This document shows, piece by piece, positions 47,281 to 59,549 of a stretch of DNA of 64,000 nucleotides. The DNA comes from Diadema setosum. Its lineage: Eukaryota; Echinodermata; Echinoidea; Diadematoida; Diadematidae. The stretch's first letter is position 1, and each line of letters opens with the position of its first letter. A program made the position numbers and the translations under genes. Below the pieces are notes generated by a model. The model saw only the letters and a program-made list of their open reading frames with translations. It ran no database searches and was not told the DNA's origin. Location of the stretch: assembly GCA_033980235.1 (NCBI GenBank), contig CM067065.1, positions 6,465,328 through 6,529,327 of the forward strand. The letters are read 5' to 3'.

Positions 47281-49240
47281 ATTCAGCTTTTAAAGGTATT
47301 AACCATTCACCTATAAAACAGTGGCATTGTCATGTGCATCATATTTCTTTGATACTGCACATATTTTCATGAAGTCTGTGCAAGAATGCAAATGAAACAC
47401 GTCTGCTGTTTGGTATTTATCAAAAAAAAATCACTAACCCGGAAGTCCTTGGCCTTAGGAATAACACGTGGCGAGTTAGCAGGAATTGACATTAAAATAG
47501 AATAAGAATAGATCTACTAAATAATGTCATGAATGTCTGGTCTAATTATAGACTAAGTGAAGTCTAGACCTTTCACTTTTAAGTTACACAGATTTCATAT
47601 TACTTAGATCTAGACTACATCTAAATCTAGACATCTAATACTATTAGATCTTGGCAACTTTTGTCTTTGTGACACGAAATTAACACGTCACGGATGATAT
47701 TTCGGCGATGTCCAACAGGATGACAGTACCACTATTACTAAATCAGTAAGTTGACATAGATAACTAACATCAACTTGTTAAAGTACGTTAGAGATGGCAC
47801 CATATACAATAACCGGTGACACTGACACTGACAGATCTAGCGACTACGTTTAGACTAACGTTAAAGAGTGAGACTCGCCATCTCAGTAAGTCGGCCAAAG
47901 ACAAAGTCAATACAGGGCTAAGTCAGTGTTACTGTTATGTTAGGCCTAACAAACGTTAACGGTTACTCGGTAAGGTTAGGTTTACCAGGACTCAAGAGTC
48001 CTGGTTAAATCAGTCGAGGGACATTTCTTAGGAAGTCCTTCGATTCCAAGAATAAAAAGAGTGAAAGAACAAAGGGGAAAAAAGGAAAGAAGAAAGGACA
48101 AAAGATTATGTATGGCTGCTGTGGAAATCGACAGCGCCACTGTATCACTATCAATCAAGCGTAAATATAAAACGCCATTTGGTTGGGCCACATTCACAAG
48201 TTTTAGGGGAAAAAAGCCCCACCGCTGTGCTTAGGTACTCCACTCGAACTAATGTTAGACATACACTACACACAGTACGGTACTAGGGCTGAATTCACAA
48301 GTATACTTTAACACTGCACTGTACAGGAAAGCCACCTAACCTGTAGAGTACTCGTAGTGTTTAGGTAGTATCACTAGACCACATACTGTCATAGATGACA
48401 TCTACACCAACGCTGCACACTGGCACTGGTCCGACAGTCCCTGACCAGGAAAAATCACTGTTGGACACTGACCAGTAACTTTTTCAGGAATGGACCAGTA
48501 AAGATTGGGGGAAAAAATGGGTGGACTCTACCTACTATTACCACTAGTCTAGATGTAGATCTAGAGCTAGACTACCGGTATGGCTCTGAACTGTGTTAAT
48601 TTGACTTGGTCTTAGACTGCAGCTGATCTTAGTTTTAGTAACTGGTATTACAAGTAAAGTCTTAACTTAGACTTAATAGTTAGACTTGAAAGTAAAAGTC
48701 TATGTCTAACTTTATTCTTTACTCTTCCTTTGAGTTTTACTGTTAGACTTTTAATTTATTTTTTTTTTAGTTTAGTACGCCTACTTTGTCAATCTCATGA
48801 TTTCATTTTCAACTCAAAAGTCAAGGCTAGTTTTAGTGTCTTCGAGACTTTGAAATCTTGCAATCTGCATGTCTTGCACACAGACGTTACGACTATAGTA
48901 CTCAGTAGTCTCAGAAGTAACGTCTAACGACATAAGTTGAAAAGAAACAATAAATAATATGATTTGGGATCTAATTTGAAATTGTATGGCGTTTACAGAC
49001 TAGGCTTCATAAGCATCACGCGATTGAATACATGGGACTACACACTACCGCAATTAATGGTTATGGTAGTCCAACTGAAACTGTTATTTTGAGCATGATT
49101 TTAATAGGATTATAGCTTACCATTCACTTCACTCGTGGACAGTGGGCTGGCTTAGGCCGTCATTCATCTTTCAGAAGGCTTGGTTCTCACTCTGAGATCT
49201 GGATTAGGGCCAAAACCTAATTCTAGGCCAGTAAGTTGAA
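47281..49240. other. Non-coding DNA with TCTAGA/AGACT-rich low complexity
   Basis: Between about 47500 and 48700 the sequence is rich in TCTAGA, AGATCT and TAGACTT words (for example 47606-47650 and 48548-48575). A minus-strand open frame at 47982-48197 is not recognised as a family. No confident gene. Confidence 0.45.
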
Positions 49241-49249
49241 CAAAGCTCA

Positions 49250-49565
49250 AAGTAATGCAACTGCGACGGTTCGTGAAACCCGCATTGCTCTTCACCGTAG
49301 CAATTCGGGTTTTACGAACCGGCGTATCTTTCGTGCGTCGGTTCGTGAAACTCGTTTTTCTCAATTTCTCGATATTTCGAGTACCGTCGTTTTTTTCTTT
49401 CTTTGATAAAATTAAGAATAATTAATTTTGTGATCTAAAATTTTGGGATTTGGTAGAGTTTTGAAAGCACTTTCATTTGGTACCAATATCTCGATTTTGA
49501 AAATTTTGACCAAAATCGAAATAGCGTCAGTTCGTGAAAACGCCGACGATATGTATATAATGTTT
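49250..49565. repeat. ACGAACCGACG hairpin element, copy G2 (inverted)
   Basis: Read on the minus strand it begins like G1 (ATATCGTCGGCG... then ACGAACTGACGCTATTTCG). It ends with an inverted repeat in which CGGTTCGT...ACCCG and CGGGT...ACGAACCG flank a centre that is itself complementary (ATTGCTnCGGTG / CACCGTAGCAAT type, 49280-49306). The family motif occurs at 49267, 49313, 49339 and 49525. Confidence 0.65.
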
Positions 49566-49649
49566 TACATCATTACATAATTATGTATACTAATTTAAAC
49601 GCATGTATAGGTACGTATATAATATATAATATATGTGTATTTGTAACCG

Positions 49650-50310
49650 TGCATCACAAAAGTGAAAACAAACAAATGGTTGCACCCCTTGATTTTACGT
49701 GAGGACTCAAAAAAATAAAGAAAAAGAAAAAAGGTGATGCGGGCCAACCAAGTCAATATTAAATTTTTTAATATTTTCTGAAAGAGCTACCCTTCTTCTA
49801 CATTATTCGTAAGTTTGGGATCATAAAATGAATGGAAAAGTGCATTTTCAGGAGTTTCTCTGCAACCCTTTTTTTCTTGAGTGGTGAGATCAGGTATGTC
49901 TTAGAGACCCCTTTTCATGTCATGATAACCTTTTGCACACTCTGCACTTTGAAGACTTGCAACTTTTGAAAGGATGATGCCTACTGCTTTGAAAGTTGGC
50001 ATTACTCATACAAAGAATAATTGTGTATGTTAAATTTCATCCTGATCTAATAATATCTTCATTGATGTTGCTTAGGTTTAAAAACTGTTCTTTCCCCATT
50101 CATGGCACAACTAGCACGGTTTGTGAAGATTAAGCGCTTGAACAGACACTGTACTGGTACTTCAGAGCATCTTTTCTCGGTTCACACTTTCCAGAGTGTG
50201 TGCCTTCTCTCCAACATTTAAATATGTTAGTAGAGTCCATTTTAATTAAGCTATACATATTTTTCTTTAATGTTTAGAGTTTGCTCTTTCAGAATCTGCC
50301 CTTAACTAAA
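49650..50310. mobile_element. TIR element, copy F2 (right end lost)
   Basis: A direct relative of 41437-42132, starting GTAACCGTGCATCACAAAAG. Shared blocks in order include TTTTACGT.AGGACTCAAAA, TTTCTGAAAGAG, GGATCATAA, AACTTTTGAAAGG, GTTCACACTTTCCAGAGTGT and AGAATCTGCCC. The matching right terminal repeat is not found after 50310. Confidence 0.7.
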
Positions 50311-50319
50311 AGATGATTA

Positions 50320-51180
50320 GCGCAATGTGTAATACGTTGTTTCATCTCACAATGTCTGAAAACTAGGGGAGAACAGATTTTTCAAGGGTGTTTTTTATTA
50401 TGGAATTCATTTAAACACAGGTTTTCTTTTTCCTTCAAAAGATGAAAGCATCTAAGCTATAATAAGAATATTGAGATAATTTGCATTATATATGTAAGTG
50501 ATAGTCCGGTAGATGGTACCATTATGTCATGTACTATCATATGAACTGGAAAAGTTAGTATGTATAAGGTTTTTAGAGTGGTGGTTTAGATGCAAAATGG
50601 GTACTTATACAGTGCAGTAGGCTACTAAACTAAGCTCGGTTGCCATCCTCTCAACAATGGGCAATTATCTTTGATTAGCCTAAGTAGTATAATGTTAGCT
50701 AATTAGAATATGCAATATGCATGTTAATCCAGGAAGACTGAAATCTCATATAATATGACTTTTCGAGGTTTGAGATTTGTATTCAAGGGTAGATAAGGCT
50801 TCGTTGCCACTTTGGCAACCTCAGGCAATTACAATTTAGTAGCGTAATTAGCATTAAGATCTAATGAGCTTGATATACAGTCAGGAATGTGTTGTTTAGG
50901 CTTTATAATAAAGAAAGCTTGAAAAGGAGTATTGCACATTTTCTTTATGACCAGGAATCCATTTTGTTACACCGGTTTTTATGGGGAGGGGAGGTGGCTA
51001 TGGTGGGTGGGCAAGGACATCCCCTATAAAAAGAAATATTTTAGTATATATATATATATATATTTTAGTGTATATGTATATTTTGTATCTTACAACTCCT
51101 TAAGGTCACATTAAGTGGTATCTAGTATCGTCAAATGGACTATTTGAAATAGGCAAATAACCTCATGCCAATAGACATCA
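50320..51180. other. A+T-rich non-coding DNA
   Basis: No gene is recognised. A short (TA)n run lies at about 51041-51062. Confidence 0.45.
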
Positions 51181-51699
51181 TGGGCGTAAATCGGGGGGGG
51201 GGGGGATGGGAGATGAATCCCCCCCCCCCCCCGAAATGGAGGAGGGGGGGATGGCCTGTACAATCATCCCCCCTGAAATTTGAGGAAAAAATGGAGGAAG
51301 CAGAAATGTGATTGTATCAATATTTTGGCACTTTGCATGACGTTCGTACGCCAGCCTTCAGAGACACAACAGAGCTGAACAGTATTCTTTCTTGTAATAG
51401 GATACTCGTAATGTATATATAATTTTCTCAAGGGCTCGCTCGCTTCGCTCGCTCGCAAAGAAAGTAATATCGACATAAGGTATGACCCAGACGTTGACAA
51501 CATCAAATAGTATAGGCCTATATGTGAACATGCTATGACGCGAGCAACTTACACGACGCGAAAACAAACAAACAAACAAACAAACAATAACAAAAACTAT
51601 ACCGCAATAATTGAACCCCCTCCATTTTCTGAATCATTCCTGAAACGATGATGACTCTGATGACTCAGTCAGGATCCATCTATGGGCATACCCAGGGAT

Positions 51700-54075
51700 G
51701 ATCAGGGGCCTCGAATCTATTTCAGGGGGGGGGGGGGGGGGGGGGGGGGGGTCAGACAAATCATTTGTCCCCCAAAGCAATTCCCGAGATGAGAACAAAT
51801 CTCGAACTTTCTTTATGGAAAATTGTCCAAATACCGCCAGAACTATGCACCAGATCGTTGAATTGCAATCATACACATGCAAAAGCTCCGCTACTGGATC
51901 CCTTTCGACAGACTTTGTACACTTCATGAGATTGACGTATTACCTAATAATTATTAAAATAGTGTGCAGCAGATCTTCCACTTCCAAAAGCTCTCTCATA
52001 TGCAGAGGCGTCAATGGGGGGGGGGGGATGGTTCCCAAAAGTATTGGGGACAAACATATCATTTTGCTCCTCCTCGTAACTCCCGAGATGTGGAAGTGTT
52101 CTTACTTTTTTGATAGAAAACTGTCTAAACATTTCACCCAAAGATGGGTGAATTTCAATTCTGAAAATACAAAATCTACCCCCTCCCATACCCTCCCCGT
52201 TCAGTCCTTTCTTTAGATTGACAGATTTTGAAATGTTTAAAAAAACACAAAACTTCCGTGGGTGGGAGGCGATATCTAGATACTTTCATTATACTATTAA
52301 TTCGGAAGGTATACACTTCTGGGATTGAAATTTCCCAGATTACCTCATAAATGCAAAGGCACCCTCTGTGCAGGGGCGTCGATTCTGGAGGACGGGGGCG
52401 CGGACGGGGAAAGGGGCAAACATAATCAGTTTAATCCCCAATGATTCTCGAAATGAGGAAAGTTTTCTTGCGCTTTTTGATAGAAAACTGCCCAAATATC
52501 TTATCCAAAGTGTGCACCACTTTGCGGAATTTCAATTCTGAAAATGCAAAATGCAAAATGCAAAATGCAAAAAAAAAAAAAAAAACTTTTTGGGAGGGGA
52601 TACCCCCTTTCCTTCCGGTCCTTTTCCTTTTTTCTTTCTAGATTGACAGATTCCCAAATGTTTTATTTTAGGTGTGCACGAGATCTGTCACTTCAGTTAC
52701 AAAAAAGAACACAAAAGATCCACAGCGGATGGGAGGGGATATCTGCTTTCGATCAACCCTTTCCCCGCTTTGTTTCCCATTAAAAACTTTAGTACACTTT
52801 GGAGATTGACAGCTTTCCGAATTTTCCATCAAAACATTTCATTTTTATTTGTATTCTAAGAATGCAAAAGCACACTCGGTCGTATGCAGGGACGTCGATC
52901 CTGGAGGATGGCGGGGGGGGGGGGGCAAACATGTCATTTTGTCCCCCAATGATTCCCGAAATTAGGAGAATTTTCTTGAGTTTTGTCTAAAATATCTTAT
53001 CCAAAGTGTGCATCAGATTGCTAAATTTCAATTTAAAAAAGAATGCAAAATCTCTCGTGCTTGGGAGGGGGATAATCCTCCCCTCTGTGCCCCTTTCCCG
53101 AGCTGTAGTACCCTTTTCAATTTACGAAAAATTCTGAATAATTCTAAGTGCACAAGATTTATCACTTATACTCCGAAAACTGGAAAGTTCCTTCATGTAC
53201 AAGGGAAATATTCCCTTTTAATCAATCCTTTCCTCTCTCACTTCCCCTATCACAGATCAGTTTTTTTATTTCCCAAATTTTCCATTACATATGCGTATAC
53301 GAGATATCTCAACTTCAACTTTAAAAAGGCAAAAGCTCCCTCGTACGGGAAGGGTGGTGATAGCACTCGTCCACGCCTTCTCCCTGCTCGCCCGCCCCCC
53401 CCCCCCCCCCCCCATGCATACAAGTAGACTGTGGCTACAATTTGAACATAGACAGTTTTCCAAATATGCCACAAAATGTGTGCACCAAAACGTTTAAATG
53501 CAATCAGTAGGAAGGGGAAATAGAGCTTATTCCGTCCCACCTTCTCTGATTGACAGAATAATTTCCAGATATTTCAACAAGAGTGTGCACCAGATTGTTG
53601 AATTTCAGTTCTAAAACTGAAAAGCTCCCTCGAATAGTGGAGACGTATCTTGCATACACACCCTAACATTGCTTGGTCCCCTCTATAGACTAAGTACACT
53701 TTGGGGAATGACAATTTCCGAATTTTCCACAAAAAGTGTGGTTCAGATCGCTATATTTCAATTCTAATAACGCAAAAAGCTCTGTCTAGTGGGAGGAGAA
53801 TCGACCTCCCACACCCTCCCCTAAGCTCTACCTCACCTGACTTTTTACATACACACAGGTGATGCACACTCGGAATAAAAGCTAAATTACATGATTTTAA
53901 CACTTTCCTGTAAAAGCCCTATTTATTTCTTCAATTATTTTTTTCTTTGTATTGCACCAAAAGTATGCACCAGATCGCTGAATTTCATTTCTGAAAATGC
54001 AAAATCTCCTTCGTGTGGGAGGGGAAATGCCCCTTGTCTACCCCCCTTTTGTGCTTGCTTTTTCTGTTTGTATTG
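51700..54075. repeat. Degenerate tandem array, 'CAGATCGCTGAATTTCAATTCTGAAAATGC' type unit
   Basis: A motif close to GAATTTCAATTCTGAAAATG recurs with a G-rich GGGAGGGG...CCCC tail at about 51860, 52148, 52529, 53022, 53597, 53755 and 53980. More decayed versions lie at about 52680, 52845, 53165, 53310 and 53495, and an outlying copy at 61496. Spacing ranges from about 150 to 500 bp. Several units begin near GCAGGGRCGTCGAT or GCAGAGGCGTCAAT (52005, 52372, 52887), which look like ends of CAGGGGCG-type elements. Open frames across this array are by-products of the G and C runs. Confidence 0.65.
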
Positions 54076-54649
54076 CTTAAAGGTAGGGGATACCTTTTAC
54101 AGACCTCCCAAAATGCAGCAAAACATTAAATATGAACCTCAGGGGACTTGTTTAGGCCACTGCTGAGAAATTTGGAAGTCAACAGTTATCTACAATTTGA
54201 ATAATGCACAAAACTCAACTGCTCAGTAGTTCTGTGTGTCAGCCACGCTTAAGCCTTTTTGTTGCAGTCTTCTGTATCGTTTTATCTATAAACACAAATC
54301 TAAAAGTAAGAGCTGATGTAATAACATACAGAGTGTGTAGCAAGAATGTGTATAGAAATGTTTGTAAGTTTTGATGAACTTTCTTCACAAAATATACATG
54401 ATGGACACACATGCAGTGCATGGGTCTGCAAAGGTAGCCTAGTAATGTACTGGAATTTACGGTGAGCCTCGAAAAAATTTCAATTCAAAATCTAACGGTC
54501 AATGAAAAAGTACTAAATGTTACCTTCCACTTTCAATACTTTATGGGAGTTTCTAAAATGATACTCTCTTCAACATACCACTGTATTTATACAACTCTTC
54601 ATTTAAGGCATGCAAATGGGATTAATTAAGATAATAAGCAAATTAAGAT

Positions 54650-55484
54650 AATGAGTTTATTTGAATAATACCATTTTATAGGATAATTGTTCATTTTAAT
54701 CTACATCAAAATATTCTGCTACCTTAAACAAGTGGGACTGTTTCAAGTCGATGAAACACGCAAAACATGCATCATTTTGCACCATTTACAACATCGAAAT
54801 GCAAAAAGTTTTCACCTTTGGACGGGGAACACCCCCCCCCCCCGAAAACACCCTACCCCCCCCCCCCCCCCCCCTCCCTCGCTCGCTCCGCTCGCTCGGG
54901 TTCGGTCGCGTTCATGATATTGAGGGTAAGAATTAATACAGGAAATTATTTATATGATACCATTTTGTAGACACATTGTTTAATAATGATCCACATCAAA
55001 ATATAATTGCTACCTTAAACTAGTGGGACTGTTTCAAGTCGGTAAAACAAGCAAAAAAGAAAATACATCAAATAGCACAATTTAAAACGCCAATATGAAA
55101 AAAAAAATGTCTCCCCCATCCCATCAGTGTAAGAATTAGTAAAGTAAGTTTATTTAAATTATACAGTAGGCAAAATTGTGTAATAATAATCTACATCAAA
55201 ATTAATGTACTGATATAACCTTAAACATGTGGGACTGTTTCAAGTAGGTAAAACACGCAAAAAAAAATGCATCAAATTGCACCATTTACAACACTAAAAT
55301 GCAAAAAGTTCTTACCGTGGGAGGGCCGGGAACCCGTACAAGAAATTTATTGAAATGATACAATTTTAGAGGCAAATTTTGTTCAATAATAATCTGCATG
55401 AAAATGAACTGCTACCTTAAACATGTGGAACTGTTTCAAATAGGTAAAACACGCCAAAAAATGCATCAAATTGCACCATTTATA
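54650..55484. repeat. Second tandem array (CCTTAAAC...GGGACTGTTTCAAGT unit)
   Basis: Four direct copies have CTACCTTAAAC at 54719, 55011, about 55216 and 55412 (spacings 292, 205 and 196 bp). Each runs TGGGACTGTTTCAAGT.GGTA, AAACACGC, GCATCAAATTGCACCATTTA, AAATGCAAAAAGTT and a GGGAGGG tail. The first carries a GCTCGCTCCGCTCGC insert. The fourth is cut by LINE C at 55485, and its remainder (from ACACCAAAAGCAAACAATTC) lies at 61203-61260. Confidence 0.8.
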
Positions 55485-55515
55485 TTTATTTATTTATTTA
55501 TTTATTTATTTATTG
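55485..55515 (-). repeat. 3'-terminal (AAAT)n repeat of LINE C
   Basis: ATTT units as printed, at the 3' end of the minus-strand LINE, right beside the target-site duplication. Confidence 0.85.
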
Positions 55516-56479
55516 AAACATATTTATACAGGATAAAAACGATCAGCTAAAAGCTGTTTTACATCGAAGTCCTGTGTAAAAACAATGCATTTTCCTGCAC
55601 AGGGGATACATGTATATACTATAAAAGAGAGACCATCAAAAAGCGTAAAAAAAAAAAAATCATTTTCAACAGATTTAGAACAAAAAAGGACTGCCGGACT
55701 GGGATACAAATGCACAATTCGTTAAAAAAAGAAGAAAAATGCTAAGTTTTGGAGTATATACTGCCCACTGTTCACACCAAACAGAATCAATACACACAAG
55801 ACTGAAACACGCAGTTTTTTAGCAACCCCATTTATACAACACCAGACACTCGGTCAAGCCTACAGTTTACACACGGCACACTCACTTACACACGCGCACA
55901 CACACACGCGCACACACACACACACACACACACACAATTACACACGCACACCATCAACAGACACACCACACACAAAACTCACTCGAGCACACACTCGCAC
56001 CACATGCAGTGATACAACACAAGATGACATATCACAGGACTCACACAAACAATGCACACATACAATACACATTCTAGAAAGACAACGTAATATACATAAA
56101 TACGATACTGGCGATGGCATTATACATGTACATAAACGTGTCAAATAAAAAAAAATGCGATACAACAACCTCCATTTCTATGTATAGGCCTAATGAAATA
56201 CAGAGATAAAAATGTGTGGTAGGTGACTGGTAAAAAGTGACAGCCCGGCAGTTCAAAATAACCATTATAACAATTAATCAGTCAATCAGTGAAAATATAA
56301 GATCATACTTAATGAAATATCCGAGGAATCCCCGTGCAGGAAAAGCTCACAAAATTCAAATAAAGGAAAAAAAAAGTTTACAATCAGCATTGGATATACA
56401 AATACACGACATTAGGCAAAATAAAAATGTAGTGACGGCTGTATACATACATTTCAAGGCATTGAATAACTAAGAACTG

Positions 56480-58123
56480 CTATTTCACAATATATGTCTT
56501 AAAAAAGGTACGTTTGTAAAACCTTTTAAAAGTCAAAAGAGTTGGTGCATTTTGCAATTCAGTGGGAAGAGAATTCCAGGCAATGGAGCCCGAGTATCTG
56601 AAAGATTGTTTAAACATTTCATTGTTTGGCTTCGGTAATACTACATTTAACGAATTTGCATTTCTTGTGTTTAGGCCATGTCTATCAAAATACATTTCTA
56701 CTTCATTGCAAAGCCTGACTGGTGCTGTGCCGTGAATGCATTGATACATGAGCATACAAAGAAAATAGTCACGTCGGGTTTCTAGGCTTTGCCATTTCAA
56801 TTGGTTAAACAATTCAGTCACGCTTATATCACCATATCCAAATTGTTTGGAAACTACACGGGCAGCTCTTTTTTGAATGCGTCGTATAGATTCGCGATTT
56901 TTTGCGGAGCAGTTTCCCCACACAGAACAAGCATAGTCAAAACATGGTTGAATGGTAGACTTGTATAGGATGTTAAGTAACCGAGTGTCAAGGGTGCTAC
57001 TAAGTCGTCGTAAAGAAAACACTTTATATGCTAAGCTTTTACACAGCTGTTTTACATGATTATCCCAAGTCAAATGACTGTCTATGTTAACACCCAAATA
57101 TTTTACACAATCGACTTGTTTAAGTCTGATTCCATTAAGATTCACATTCAAATCCTTCAAATTAGGTTTAAAACGTGAGGATACAACCATTTCATTTGTT
57201 TTATCAGCATTGATTTTCAATCTGTTATTTCTATACCAACTATATATTTCATCTATGCAGGCTTGAAGCCTTATTTCAACATCATTCACATTTTGCCCAT
57301 AGCTGTAGATTGCAACGTCATCAGCGTATATATTACAGATACCTGAATTAACACTCTGAGTGATATCATTGATAAAGAGCAAAAAGAGTATGGGTCCAAG
57401 AACTCCACCTTGAGGGATTCCTATTGTTACTTTGTTTGGCTTTGATAGCTTTCCATTCAAACATACTGCTTGTTTCCTTCCTTTCAGGTAACTCTCAAAC
57501 AAGCATAATTCAGTGCCATAAACTCCATGATATTGCAATTTCAAAAGTAATAATTCATGTGAAATTGCATCAAAACATTTGGATATATCTAGGAAACACA
57601 CTGCCACTACTTCACGGGCATTTAGAGCTTCAAGCCAGTCATCAATTACTCTGTGCAAGCACGTAACAGTTGAATGATATTGTAAGAATGCTGACTGTAC
57701 AACAGTAATCAATTCATGATGAAGTAAATAAGAAATTAACTGCTTTTGGACAAATTTTTCAAGAATTTTTGCAACGTGAGAGACAACCGAAATCGGTCTG
57801 TAATTTGACAAAACTTCTTTATCTCCATTCCCTTTGTAGATAGGGGTGACACGGGCGAATTTCCAATCTTCAAATACAAGTCCACTCTTTAACGAACCAT
57901 TGAAAATACCAGTCAAAGTTTTAGATATATATAATGCAGCAATATTCAAAAGTTTACTATCTATATCTAAAATATCTAAATTACTGTCTTTGGGCAGTTC
58001 TCGTAAAATCTTTAGTACATCATCCTCTTTGTAAATCAGAGAATCTAAATTCGTAAAGACATTTCGGGTTTTTCCAACATAATGATGCATTATCAAAAGA
58101 ATTAAAAATTTTCTGCCCAACAT
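56480..58123 (-). pseudogene. LINE C ORF2, reverse-transcriptase part
   Basis: This frame continues ORF2 after a one-base frameshift near 58020-58030, where the endonuclease frame stops and EDDVLKILRELP begins. Motifs in order are FARVTPIYKG, NYRPISVVSHVAKILEKFV, SAFLQYHSTV, FLDISKCFDAISHELL, GIPQGGVLGPILFLLFIND, IYADDVAIYS (catalytic YADD), NNRLKINADKTN, VKYLGVNID, HLTWDNHV, YACSVWGNCS, and the C-terminal FRYSGSIAWNSLPTELQNAP. The frame then stops at 56480. All expected reverse-transcriptase blocks are present and uninterrupted. The first 30 codons of the open frame are out of the true frame. Only the frameshift argues against function. A programmed shift seems unlikely, because CR1 ORF2 is normally one frame, so sequencing error or mutation is preferred. 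Confidence 0.9.
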
Positions 58124-59549
58124 TTACAAAAAAATCATTCAATTTATCAGGACTTATTTCATTATGAACACTATTAAGATACTTAGAATTACCCGTGGCT
58201 CTATGTAATTCCTTCCAAAGTTTCTTAGGGTTGTTTTTATACGTTTCAGAAACTGATGCTAAATACACTTTCTTTGATTTACGAATTGCATCAGTGACAA
58301 TGTTTCTTTGTTTCCGATATTCATTCAAAGAAATAGCACATGTAGCCTTGCGTTTAAGGTAATCTCTCTTATACATCATACCTATAATTTCTGATGTTAT
58401 CCATGAATTATATCTATTCTTTATTCGAATATATTTAATTGGTGCATGTCTATCACATATTTTCAGAAATGCATTTATCCAATTTTGCCAAATGTCATCA
58501 CAAATAATTTGAGATGAGAAATCTTGATGATTTGTCAAAACATCACAGTTACATATATCATTGACAAAATCATCACAGTTAAATTCACTGTAATCTCTGA
58601 AACGGGCCAATTTATGGCCTGAGTTTCTAGTCGAACACTTAACACACGTGAAAATCATGTAATGATCACTTAGTGAGATCTGTGCAACATCAGTTATAAT
58701 ATGGCTCTCAGGTATTGTAGTAAGTATAAGGTCAATACACGTAGAAGAGGAGGCGGTAACGCGTGTTGGCTTGTGGACAAGCTGATGTAAAGAGAAAAGA
58801 CATTCTAATGCATGAATTGGTGAGTTATTTCCACCACTATAATCAACATTAAAATCACCCAAAATAATAAATTCCTTGTTATCCATTAATAATTTCTCAA
58901 ACATACTGGTACATATCTCAAAAAACTCATTTCCAGCATTAGGGGGACGGTATATACAACTTACCAATAAATTCATTTTCTTACATTGCAGTTCAATTAA
59001 TACTGACTCAATATCATATTCCTCAATAAAATCACTTTTATCGGTTGTAGTTAAAGAAATTCTCACATATAAACAAACACCTCCTCCTCTTTTACACACA
59101 CGGTCCTTTCTTATAATATTATAACCCTCTATCAGAATCTCATGATCTCCAATTTGTTCATGGAGCCACGTTTCAGAAATACACAAAATATCAAAATTAA
59201 ATGTAATCAAAATATACCGAATTTCATCTATTTTAGGCAGGAGGCTACAGACATTAATATGTGCTACTTTCAATCCGGTAAAATTTTCCAGTTGAGTACT
59301 AATCAAAGGATTTGCTTTAATCTCACGACTTATACTGGGGAGCGAGTTGACATTGGGGTGACGTATTTTCAGCCCACATAAATCTGTATTTGGAATGTGA
59401 CCATCTACTAGGTGTTCATATACTTGACCATCAGAGTTCAGTAGTTGGGGTTCAGCAGCCTTTTGGCGGTCTCCAGACTGTCCATCCAATCGCGAGGGAA
59501 TACCCTCCCTTTCGGTCTCCGACGGAATTTCTGATGATGGTGCTGCCAA
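58020..59549 (-). pseudogene. LINE C ORF2, APE endonuclease part
   Basis: The frame opens at an ATG at 59549 and runs 509 codons. APE-type endonuclease residues are complete: N99 (AHINVCSL), E126 (CISETW), RGGGVCLYV at 154-162, CIYRPP at 198-203, GDFNVD at 231-236, SSST at 267-270 with D273, and SDH at 294-296. A linker with HRATGNSK and LNDFFVNVGQKIFNSF leads into the reverse transcriptase. The 5' end overlaps ORF1 by 112 bp in the -1 frame, so ORF2 could be reached by reinitiation or a -1 shift. The nick-making endonuclease starts target-primed reverse transcription. The frame ends at a TGA near 58020 because of the frameshift described in the reverse-transcriptase entry. Confidence 0.9.

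Noticed and set aside
47982..48197. 71-codon minus-strand frame, possible first exon
   Set aside because: It begins plausibly but becomes low-complexity; no partner exon or donor site could be shown.
49164..49364. Minus-strand frame with repeating TNRR segments
   Set aside because: The peptide repeats come from the ACGAACCGACG motif of hairpin element G2. The other copy does not keep the frame.
51698..52216. 172-codon plus-strand open frame beginning in a G run
   Set aside because: Its start is a glycine homopolymer from the G run, and the rest translates the degenerate tandem array. No domain or codon structure is seen.
53250..53540. Overlapping open frames on both strands around 53250-53540
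   Set aside because: These are by-products of a C run and array units. Open frames on both strands in parallel indicate composition, not genes.
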